64,000 bases of DNA, taken from Hyphomicrobiales bacterium (GTDB taxonomy: Bacteria; Pseudomonadota; Alphaproteobacteria; Rhizobiales; Rhizobiaceae). The stretch spans positions 248,001-312,000 of the forward strand of contig UCJA01000010.1 in assembly GCA_900472675.1 (NCBI GenBank), written 5' to 3'. Of this stretch, positions 44,721-52,361 are shown one piece after another. Every line of letters begins with the position of its first letter. Position 1 is the first letter of the stretch. The notes under the pieces are model-generated. The model was not told where the DNA came from. It did not search any database and saw nothing but the letters and a program-made list of their open reading frames with translations. Made by a program: the position numbers and the translations under genes.

Positions 44721-46124
44721 ATGAGCGTGTCGGATTTCGATCTCGTGCTGCAGGGAACCCTGGTGCTTCCGGATACGCTTGTACCCCGCGGGTTCGTCGC
44801 CGTGCGTGACGGGCTTGTGGCCGCACTCGGACAGGGTGTGATGCCGGAGGCCAAGGAACGTCACGACCTCGGCGACGCGCTGATTTTTCCGGGCGTCATC
44901 GATGCGCAGGTCCACTCGCTCTCGCAAAAGAACCAGGAGGATTTCATCTGGTCGACCCGGACGGCTGCCGCCGGCGGCGTCACCACGATCGTCGACATGC
45001 CCTATGACGAGGGCGATCTCGTCTGCTCGGCCGAAGCGGTGCGCCGCAAGGTCGCCCATGCGGAAAGCCAAGCGCGGGTCGATTTTGCGCTCTACGGCAC
45101 GGTCGATCCCCAGGAGGGTGCGGTGCGCATCCGTGAGCAGGTTGAAGCCGGGGTTGCCGCCTTCAAGTTCTCCACCTTCGGCACCGACCCCAAACGCTTT
45201 CCGCGCATCTTTGCGCCACTGATGGCCGAATGCTTTGCGGCGATCGCGCCCACCGGGCTTTCTGCCGGCGTCCACAACGAAAACGACGAATATGTCCGCT
45301 GGGCGATGGCAGAGGTGACGGCCTCCGGCATCACCGATTACCGGGCGCACGAAATGTCGCGACCGCCGCTCACCGAACTTCTGGCAATGACCGAGATCTA
45401 CGAGATCGGCGTCGCTACCGGCTGCCCGGCGCATGTGGTGCACTGCTCGCTTGGGCGTGGCTATGAGATTGCCGCGGGCTACCGGGCGCAGGGCCATCGC
45501 GCGACGGTCGAATGCCTCATCCATTACCTGACGCTCGACCAGGAAACCGATGCGAAGCGGCTGGGTGGCCGCTCCAAATGCAACCCGCCGATCCGCTCGC
45601 GTGACGAGGTGGAAAAGCTCTGGCGGCATCTGGCGGCCGGCAATGTCACGCTTCTGTCGACCGACCATGTCAGCTGGTCGCTCGATCGCAAGACCAATCC
45701 GGACATGCTGGCCAATGCGTCGGGCCTGCCGGGGCTTGAGGCGATCCTGCCCATGTTCGTCAAGGGTGCGCTCGAGCGTGGCGTGCCGCTCACCTGGGGC
45801 GCAAGGCTGATGGCGCTTAATCCGGCAAGGCATTTCCGCATCGATCATCTGAAGGGTGCGCTGGAGGTGGGCAAGCATGCCGACATCGCGGTGCTGACGC
45901 CGGAGGAGCACGTGTTCGACGCCGCAAAGACCGGCAACAACGTGGCCGGCTGGTCGCCCTACGACGGCATGGTGCTGCCCTACAAGGTGGCCGCCACCTA
46001 TCTGCGCGGCAGGCTCGCCTATGATGGATCAAAGGTTCTGGCCGAACCCGGCAACGGGCGCTTTGTGCGCCCACCGCAGGCCCTTGCCTATCCGCCCCTG
46101 CCGCTGCACGAGGCCCATGCATGA
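44721..46124 (+). CDS. hydantoinase/dihydropyrimidinase-like amidohydrolase
   Basis: A cytoplasmic metal-dependent cyclic-amide hydrolase that would open a hydantoin ring to an N-carbamoyl amino acid. The amidohydrolase fold shows FPGVIDAQVHSLSQKN, carbamylated Lys149 in AFKFSTFG, and His/Asp ligands in GVHNENDEY, HVVHCS and STDHVSW. The first ligand motif reads Q63-V-H65 instead of HxH, so one metal ligand seems lost. Two starts are possible: the ATG at 44721 directly abuts AAGGGG, while the GTG at 44727 has better spacing. The stop overlaps the carbamoylase start by four bases. Confidence 0.85.
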   Translation: MSVSDFDLVLQGTLVLPDTLVPRGFVAVRDGLVAALGQGVMPEAKERHDLGDALIFPGVIDAQVHSLSQKNQEDFIWSTRTAAAGGVTTIVDMPYDEGDLVCSAEAVRRKVAHAESQARVDFALYGTVDPQEGAVRIREQVEAGVAAFKFSTFGTDPKRFPRIFAPLMAECFAAIAPTGLSAGVHNENDEYVRWAMAEVTASGITDYRAHEMSRPPLTELLAMTEIYEIGVATGCPAHVVHCSLGRGYEIAAGYRAQGHRATVECLIHYLTLDQETDAKRLGGRSKCNPPIRSRDEVEKLWRHLAAGNVTLLSTDHVSWSLDRKTNPDMLANASGLPGLEAILPMFVKGALERGVPLTWGARLMALNPARHFRIDHLKGALEVGKHADIAVLTPEEHVFDAAKTGNNVAGWSPYDGMVLPYKVAATYLRGRLAYDGSKVLAEPGNGRFVRPPQALAYPPLPLHEAHA

Positions 46125-47359
46125 GCCGAAACCTTCTCGTCCGGGCTGACCGAATCGCCGCCGATATCGATGCGCTTGCCGCCATCACCGAGCCCGATCG
46201 TCCCTGGACGCGGCGCGCCTTCACGCCGATGTTCTTGAAGGGCCGCGCCTATGTGGAAACGATCTTCCGAAAGGCCGGGCTCGAGACGCATATCGATGCG
46301 GCGGGCAACATGACCGGGCGGCGCAAGGGAAAGTCTGCCGGCAAGGGCACGATCATGCTCGGCTCGCATACGGATACGGTGCCGAACGGTGGCCGGTTCG
46401 ATGGCATAGCCGGCGTGATTGCAGCGCTGGAAGTGGCCCGCGCGCTGCACGACGCCGGGGTGGAGCTGGAGCATGACCTGGAGATCGTCGATTTCCTGGC
46501 CGAAGAAGTGTCGATCTTCGGTGTCTCCTGCATCGGCAGCCGCGGTATGACCGGCGTTCGTCCGCCCGAATGGCTGGAACGCAGCACGGACGGCGTGACG
46601 CTGGCAGACGGCATCCGTCAGGTCGGCGGCGATCCGGAGGACGTCTTCAAGCGCACCGATATCAAGGCCTTCCTGGAACTGCATATCGAGCAGGGCACGG
46701 TGCTGGAGCGGGAAAACGTCGATATCGGCATGGTCGGCGCCATCACCGGCATCTCGCGGTTTGAAATCCTCATCGAAGGCCGCGCCGATCACGCCGGCAC
46801 CACCCCGATGAATGCCCGCTTTGATGCGCTGGGGGCTGCATCGATCATCGTGCTCGGCATCGAGGAAATCGCCCGGGAGCTCGCGGCGGGCAAGAGTTAT
46901 TTCGCCGGCACGGTCGGGGAGTTCTCGATGGAGCCGAACGCCGCCAACGTCATCCCCTCGCATGTCCGCATGCTGATCGATGCCCGCGCCGTCGATGACA
47001 CGGTGATGGAGGAATTCGTCGCCTCGGTCACCGCCCTTTGCGAACAGACCGCCAGCGAACGCAGCGTGACGATCGTTGATCCCCGGCGGGTGTCCTATGC
47101 GGCGCCGACACCAATGTCTGGCATGGTGACCGGCGTGCTCGCCGAAAGTGCGCAGCGGATCGGCGCCACCAGCCGACCGATGGTCTCCGGCGCCGGCCAC
47201 GACGCGGCTTTCCTCGCCAAGGTGGCGCCTTCTGCGATGATCTTCATCGCCAGCAAGGATGGCCGCAGTCACGCGGCGGAAGAATGGTCGGAAAACGACG
47301 ATATCGCGCTTGGCGCTGCCGTTCTCTACGAGGCGGTCTTGGCACTCGATAAGCAATAG
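46121..47359 (+). CDS. M20-family N-carbamoyl-L-amino acid hydrolase
   Basis: A Zn-dependent carbamoylase/allantoate amidohydrolase-type enzyme that would release CO2 and ammonia from an N-carbamoyl amino acid, for example N-carbamoyl-glutamate. The metal ligands are visible in LGSHTDTVPNGGRFDG, DFLAEEVSIFG, LHIEQGTVLE and SGAGHDAAFL. 412 residues, the usual length. It is coupled to the amidohydrolase by an ATGA-type overlap, so the pair acts in sequence on one substrate. Confidence 0.9.
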   Translation: MSRNLLVRADRIAADIDALAAITEPDRPWTRRAFTPMFLKGRAYVETIFRKAGLETHIDAAGNMTGRRKGKSAGKGTIMLGSHTDTVPNGGRFDGIAGVIAALEVARALHDAGVELEHDLEIVDFLAEEVSIFGVSCIGSRGMTGVRPPEWLERSTDGVTLADGIRQVGGDPEDVFKRTDIKAFLELHIEQGTVLERENVDIGMVGAITGISRFEILIEGRADHAGTTPMNARFDALGAASIIVLGIEEIARELAAGKSYFAGTVGEFSMEPNAANVIPSHVRMLIDARAVDDTVMEEFVASVTALCEQTASERSVTIVDPRRVSYAAPTPMSGMVTGVLAESAQRIGATSRPMVSGAGHDAAFLAKVAPSAMIFIASKDGRSHAAEEWSENDDIALGAAVLYEAVLALDKQ

Positions 47360-47369
47360 GGGCAAGGGC

Positions 47370-48458
47370 ATGGGACGCATTCTGACGGAGAAGGATGTCG
47401 AGCCGGCGGTGCGCGGTGGCTCGGTCTATGCGGCGGGCGGCGGCGGCTGGTCGGATCACGGCCGCATGCTGGGACATGCTGCCGTCAGCATCGGCCGGCC
47501 GGAATTGATCACGATCGACGAACTTTCCGATGACGACTGGGTGGCGACCGCTGCCGCGATCGGCGCACCGGCCTCCACCACCGCCTGGGAAATGCAGGGC
47601 ATTGACTACGTCAAGGCGGTGCAGCTTCTCGAGGACGCCTTAGGCGAGCAGCTTTCTGCCCTGATGATCGGCCAGAACGGCAAATCCTCGACGCTGAACG
47701 GCTGGCTGCCGTCGGCCATCCTCGGCACCAAGGTGCTGGATGCCGTCGGCGACGTGCGCGCCCATCCGACCGGCGACATGGGCTCGATTGGCATGGCCAA
47801 TTCCCCCGAGCAGATGATCCAGACCGCAGTCGGCGGCAACCGGGCGGAAAACCGCTATATCGAGCTCGTCGTGCGCGGCGCCACCGCCAAGGTCTCGCCT
47901 ATCCTGCGCACCGCCTCGGACATGTCCGGCGGCTTCATCGCGTCGTGCCGCAATCCGCTGCGGGCGTCCTATGTGCGCAACAATGCAGCGCTCGGCGGCA
48001 TCAGCCTTGCTTTGACGCTTGGCGAGGCGATCATCGAGGCCGATGCCAAGGGTGGATCCGCCGTCATCGACGCGATCGTCAGGACGACCGGCGGCACGAT
48101 CCTTGTAGAGGCCGAGGTGACGGCCAAATCGGTGGTCTATACCAAGGAAGCCTTCGATGTCGGCACGATCACGCTTGGGCGCGGCGACGGGGCAATCACG
48201 CTGCATGTCATGAACGAATACATGGCGGTGAACGACGCCGGCGGCAACCGCCTCGCCACCTTCCCGGACATCATCGCGACGCTGTCTCCGCAGGGCGAAC
48301 CGATGAGCGTCGGTCAGTTGCAGGTCGGCATGCGGGTGTTTCTACTGCATGTGCCAAAGACGCTCATTCCGCTGTCGTCCAGTGTCAAGGATCCGTCGGT
48401 CTACCCGATCTGCGAGGCTGCGCTCGGGATCAGTATCGCCGATTATGCGCTGGGGTAA
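47370..48458 (+). CDS. DUF917 / S-methyl-thiohydantoin desulfurase family protein
   Basis: The ATG at 47370 has an AGGGGGCAAGGG leader; the longer frame from 47259 overlaps the carbamoylase and is not used. 362 residues. The N-terminus RGGSVYAAGGGGWSDHGRML and HPTGDMGSIGMANSPEQM are typical of the DUF917 family, now linked to desulfurisation of (S-methyl) thiohydantoins. It follows the carbamoylase after ten bases and precedes a urocanase-like gene, the context expected for a thiohydantoin step. The exact substrate is inference. Confidence 0.83.
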   Translation: MGRILTEKDVEPAVRGGSVYAAGGGGWSDHGRMLGHAAVSIGRPELITIDELSDDDWVATAAAIGAPASTTAWEMQGIDYVKAVQLLEDALGEQLSALMIGQNGKSSTLNGWLPSAILGTKVLDAVGDVRAHPTGDMGSIGMANSPEQMIQTAVGGNRAENRYIELVVRGATAKVSPILRTASDMSGGFIASCRNPLRASYVRNNAALGGISLALTLGEAIIEADAKGGSAVIDAIVRTTGGTILVEAEVTAKSVVYTKEAFDVGTITLGRGDGAITLHVMNEYMAVNDAGGNRLATFPDIIATLSPQGEPMSVGQLQVGMRVFLLHVPKTLIPLSSSVKDPSVYPICEAALGISIADYALG

Positions 48459-48516
48459 GTTAGTGAATGCTCCTTCCAAAAGCGGTGGAGGTATGTGGGA
48501 AAAGGCTGCGGCAAGT

Positions 48517-48656
48517 CGATCTCCCCCCTTGAGGGGGAGATGCCCGGCAGGGCAGAGGGGGGTGCTGCTTGCGCTGTCGCCCGCCTCGAATTTGCAGAGC
48601 CGTTGCTCACCCCCTCTGTCACTATCGTGACATCTCCCCCTCAAGGGGGGAGATCG
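48517..48656. repeat. RIME-like palindromic repeat element
   Basis: The 313-base gap 48459-48771 is largely filled by this element. The outer arms 48517-48542 and 48631-48656 are perfect 26-base inverted repeats, and each arm is itself a small palindrome (CTCCCCC-CTTGA-GGGGGAG type). Inner arms near 48553-48562 and 48609-48619 also pair. Size and design match the Rhizobium-specific intergenic mosaic elements (RIME). It lies inside a probable operon. A hairpin (GTGAGG / CCTCAC, 48738-48753) and an AGGAGA site precede the next gene. Confidence 0.8.
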
Positions 48657-48771
48657 TGGGGAGCCTACTGAGACGCCAGAGATCCATAAGGGATGCTCAA
48701 ATAAGAGGGGGGCTTTCTTGGCCCGGCACTACATTGGGTGAGGCAATCCTCACGAGACAGGAGATCACGCC

Positions 48772-50457
48772 ATGCCCAAATCCAACCCGCGCCATCCGAA
48801 ATTCCCGATCCCCGGTGGCCCCGAACTGCGCGCCAAGGGCTGGCGGCAAGAGGCCCTGCTGCGGCTTCTGGAAAACGTGCTTTCGGTGGGCGAGGATCCG
48901 CAAAACCTGATCGTCTATGCCGCGCTCGGCAAGGCTGCGCGCAACTGGGCGGCGCATGAGGCGATCGTGCGCACACTGAAGACGATGGACGAGGATCAGA
49001 CGCTGATCATCCAGTCCGGCAAGCCGGTCGGGCTGTTGAAGACCCATGATCGTGCGCCGCTGGTGATCATGGCGAATTGCAACATCGTCGGGCAATGGGC
49101 GAAGGCCGAGTATTTCTACGAATTGCAGGACAAGGGTCTGATTTGCTGGGGCGGACTGACCGCCGGAGCCTGGCAGTATATCGGCAGCCAGGGCGTCATT
49201 CAGGGCACCTATGAGATCTTCATGCGGATTGCCGAGAAGCGCTTCGGCGGCTCGCTTGCCGGCCGCTTCATCCTCACCGCGGGCCTCGGCGGCATGGGCG
49301 GCGCGCAGCCACTGGCCGGCCGCATGGCGGGCGCTGCGATCCTGGGGATCGATATCGACCCGGAACGGGTCGCCAAGCGCCGCGAGATCGGCTTTCTCGA
49401 GGAGGTCGCGCCGGATCTCGATACGGCACTCGCCATGATCGACTCGGCAGTCAAAGACAAGCGCGCCGTTTCGATCGGTCTCGTCGGCAATGCCGCCGAT
49501 ATCTACCCGCAGATCGTCAGGCGCGGCATCGTGCCCGATATTGTCTCCGACCAGACCTCGGCGCATGATCTCGTCTATGGCTACGTCCCGAAGGGGATGA
49601 GCCTTGAAGAAGTCCGCCGGCTTCGCAAGGAAGGCCAGGGCCAGTTGATGGCGGCGAGCCGTGCCTCGATCGCCGACCAGGTCCGCGCCATGCTGACCCT
49701 GCAGGAAAAGGGCGCTGAAGTGTTCGACAACGGCAACCTGATCCGCACGCAGGCGCGCGAGGGCGGGGTTGCCAACGCCTTCGACATTCCGATCTTCACC
49801 GAAGCCTATCTGCGGCCGCTGTTTTGCAAGGCGATCGGGCCGTTCCGCTGGATGGCGCTGTCGGGCGAAGAAAGCGATATCGCCCGCATCGACGATCTAG
49901 TGCTCGAGCTTTTCCCGGATAATTTCATCGTCACCAACTGGATCAGGCTGGCGCGCGAAAACGTGCCCTTCGAAGGCTTGCCAGCGCGCATCGCCTGGCT
50001 CGGGCATGGCGAGCGCACAAGACTTGCGCTTGCAGTCAACGAGTTGATCGCAAGCGGCGAACTTGCCGGGCCGATCGCGTTTTCGCGCGACCATCTCGAT
50101 GCCGGCGCCATGGCGCATCCCAATATCATGACCGAAAACATGAAGGACGGGTCCGACGCGATCGCAGACTGGCCCCTGATCAACGCGATGACGATGTGCG
50201 CCTCGATGGCCGATCTCGTCGTCATCCATTCGGGCGGCGGCGGCTATGCCGGCTACATGACATCTGCCGGCGTCACCGTTGTGGCGGACGGAACCGAGAT
50301 GGCGGCGGAGCGCATTGCCCATGCCATCACCAACGACACCTCGCTCGGCATTATCCGCTATGCCGACGCCGGTTATGACGAGGCGATCGAGGCTGCCGAC
50401 GAATATGGCGTCGGGCATATCCGGCTGGGCGCGGTGCAGGATCACCGCGGAGACTAG
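48772..50457 (+). CDS. urocanate hydratase family protein, probable thiourocanate-type hydratase
   Basis: Urocanases add water across urocanate using tightly bound NAD+. The 561-residue protein shows the family core: WGGLTAGAWQYIGSQGVIQG, the NAD loop TAGLGGMGGAQPLAGRM, SDQTSAHD, FRWMALSGE and RDHLDAGAMAHPN. The catalytic Cys of urocanase (Cys410 in Pseudomonas, in ARICW) is Ala408 here (PARIAWLGHGERTR). The HHGGG segment is changed to VIHSGGGGYAGYM. It is therefore a paralogue, not a standard HutU. With the desulfurase, hydantoinase and carbamoylase genes beside it, thiourocanate or a related imidazole is the best guess for the substrate. Confidence 0.85.
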   Translation: MPKSNPRHPKFPIPGGPELRAKGWRQEALLRLLENVLSVGEDPQNLIVYAALGKAARNWAAHEAIVRTLKTMDEDQTLIIQSGKPVGLLKTHDRAPLVIMANCNIVGQWAKAEYFYELQDKGLICWGGLTAGAWQYIGSQGVIQGTYEIFMRIAEKRFGGSLAGRFILTAGLGGMGGAQPLAGRMAGAAILGIDIDPERVAKRREIGFLEEVAPDLDTALAMIDSAVKDKRAVSIGLVGNAADIYPQIVRRGIVPDIVSDQTSAHDLVYGYVPKGMSLEEVRRLRKEGQGQLMAASRASIADQVRAMLTLQEKGAEVFDNGNLIRTQAREGGVANAFDIPIFTEAYLRPLFCKAIGPFRWMALSGEESDIARIDDLVLELFPDNFIVTNWIRLARENVPFEGLPARIAWLGHGERTRLALAVNELIASGELAGPIAFSRDHLDAGAMAHPNIMTENMKDGSDAIADWPLINAMTMCASMADLVVIHSGGGGYAGYMTSAGVTVVADGTEMAAERIAHAITNDTSLGIIRYADAGYDEAIEAADEYGVGHIRLGAVQDHRGD

Positions 50458-50478
50458 GTCAAACCCTGGAGCGAATGC

Positions 50479-51765
50479 ATGCCGACACCCACCTTCCGGG
50501 AGCCTATCTGGCGAAAGAGCGAGCGCTGGGCGGGCGCCGCCGGACCTCTTCGAGTGCGGGTTCCGCTGGAACTGCTGGCGATCGGCGGCGGCTTCCTTGG
50601 ACTTTCGACCGCCCTTCACGCGGCCCGGCAAGGATTGTCGGTCGCTGTCGCCGAGGCAGGATCGATCGGCGAGGGTGCTTCGGGGCTGAATGGCGGACAC
50701 GTCATTCCCGGCTTCAAATATGATCCTGACCGGCTTGTGGAATTGTTCGGCGATGCGCGTGGGAATGCGATGGCGGCGTTCGGTGCAACGACGGCGGATG
50801 CGGTCTTTGATCTGATCGCCTCGGAACGTCTGGATGTGCCGCATGTCCGCTTGGGCTGGATCCAGGCGGCGCATACAAATGCTGCCTTGGCAGCCATCGA
50901 AAAGCGTGACCGTGCCTGGAAAAGCTTTGGCGCCGATGTCGCGACCCTGTCGGCCGACAAGATCGCGCAACTCACCGGCGCTCGTGGCTATCTCGGCGGC
51001 TGGCTGGACCGCCGGGCTGGCGTGGTCGATCCGTTAAGCCTGGTCACGGAGCTGGCGTGCGTCGCGCGAGCGCAAGGCGTGCAGATCGGCGAAGGGGTCC
51101 GCATCGTGTCGCTCCGCCGAAACGGCACGCTCTGGTCGGCGGAAATGGACACGGGCACGACCATAGAGGCGCGGCATGTCCTGATTGCTACCAATGCCGA
51201 CACGGACGGGCTGATACCCGGTCTGGCGCAGACACTGGTGCCGCTGCATTCGTTCCAGATCGCAACGGCACCACTGCCGCCAGAGATCGGTGCGACGATC
51301 CTTGCCGAAGGGCAGGCGGTGTCGGATTCGCGCCGCATCCTGGTCTACTATCGGAAGACCGCGGACGGCCGGCTAGTTCTCGGCGGGCGCGGCCGGATGG
51401 CCGTGCCGCAGGATCCGTCAGACTGGCGGCATCTCGAAAGGGCTCTGCTGCGGCTTTATCCGGAGCTCGCCGGGATTGCGATCGACAGGCGCTGGTTCGG
51501 TCGCGTCGCCATGACGGCGGATCACCTGCCGCATATCCATGAGCCGGAGCCGGGCCTGCTGACGCTGGTCGGCTGTCAGGGGCGCGGTGTCGCGCTGATG
51601 ATCGCCATGGGGCGCCGGTTCGCCGATTATCTGGCCGGTGGAGACCGCGAGGCGCTTCCCTTGCCGGTCACTCCCGTCTCGCCCATTCCGCTGCACCGGT
51701 TTCGACGTGTCGGCATCGCGGCGGCCATCGGCTGGTACCGCGCACTGGATGCTTTCGAGCGGTGA
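50479..51765 (+). CDS. FAD-dependent oxidoreductase (DAO family)
   Basis: A flavoprotein of the D-amino acid oxidase/PuuB-like class, 428 residues. The dinucleotide site is ELLAIGGGFLGLSTALHAAR (GGGFLG at 36-41), followed by GEGASGLNGGHVIPG and, near the C-terminus, TLVGCQGRGVALMIAMG. Members oxidise secondary or methylated amines. It begins 21 bases after the urocanase-like gene with a GGAG site, so it belongs to the catabolic unit. It might oxidise an N-methylated or amine precursor; that is inference. Confidence 0.87.
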   Translation: MPTPTFREPIWRKSERWAGAAGPLRVRVPLELLAIGGGFLGLSTALHAARQGLSVAVAEAGSIGEGASGLNGGHVIPGFKYDPDRLVELFGDARGNAMAAFGATTADAVFDLIASERLDVPHVRLGWIQAAHTNAALAAIEKRDRAWKSFGADVATLSADKIAQLTGARGYLGGWLDRRAGVVDPLSLVTELACVARAQGVQIGEGVRIVSLRRNGTLWSAEMDTGTTIEARHVLIATNADTDGLIPGLAQTLVPLHSFQIATAPLPPEIGATILAEGQAVSDSRRILVYYRKTADGRLVLGGRGRMAVPQDPSDWRHLERALLRLYPELAGIAIDRRWFGRVAMTADHLPHIHEPEPGLLTLVGCQGRGVALMIAMGRRFADYLAGGDREALPLPVTPVSPIPLHRFRRVGIAAAIGWYRALDAFER

Positions 51766-51790
51766 CCGATGCGAAGGACTTGCGGCCCTA

Positions 51791-52276
51791 TCAGCGGCCG
51801 CTTTCCTTGACCGCCTCCATGGCAACGGAGGTCGAGGTGCTGGCGACATTGGGCAGGGCCGAGATCTTTTCGCCCAGCACCTCCCGGTACTTGCGGATGT
51901 CCGAGGTTCGGATCTTGATGAGATAATCGAAGCGGCCCGCAATCATGTGGCACTCCTCGACCTCCTTGATCTTGCGGACTGCCGTGTTGAAGGCCGTCAG
52001 CGCCTTTTCCTTGGTGTCCGACAGCTTTACTTCCGCAAACGCCACATGGTCGAGCCCGAGCTTCTTGGTGCTGAGGATGGCCGTAAAGCCCTCGATATAG
52101 CCATCGCTGATCAGCCGCTGCAGACGAAGCGCGCAGGGTGTCTTGGAAAGGCCGACCCTGGCGGAAATCTCGGTCACGGAGATGCGGGCGTTCTCGACAA
52201 GCAGGTCGAGGATCTTGCGGTCGATATGGTCGATTTCGCCACCGCTTGGAGAAGACTCCGTCATTTCTCTCATCAT
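51791..52276 (-). CDS. putR: Lrp/AsnC-family regulator of putA
   Basis: A 161-residue leucine-responsive-type regulator: HTH in IDRKILDLLVENARISVTEI and SARVGLSKTPCALRLQRL, then a RAM-type ligand domain (HMIAGRFDYLIKIRTSDIRK). It is divergent from putA with 85 bases between, the arrangement of PutR, the proline-responsive activator of putA in agrobacteria and Rhodobacter. The gap contains A/T-flanked ATCGAT/TCGAT repeats (52294-52318) as possible sites. The start may be 52276 or the Met at 52264. Confidence 0.88.
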   Translation of the reverse strand: MMREMTESSPSGGEIDHIDRKILDLLVENARISVTEISARVGLSKTPCALRLQRLISDGYIEGFTAILSTKKLGLDHVAFAEVKLSDTKEKALTAFNTAVRKIKEVEECHMIAGRFDYLIKIRTSDIRKYREVLGEKISALPNVASTSTSVAMEAVKESGR

Positions 52277-52361
52277 TTGCCCTGAAAATAGGAAAATTCA
52301 TCGATCGAAGTCGATTTTTAGCGAGAACGGCTAGAGGCGCAAGCGTATTATAGGTGATCTG

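Noticed and set aside
48517..48656. RIME-like palindrome considered as an insertion sequence or CRISPR
   Set aside because: There is no transposase, no target duplication seen and no regularly spaced repeats; the nested palindromes fit a RIME-type element.
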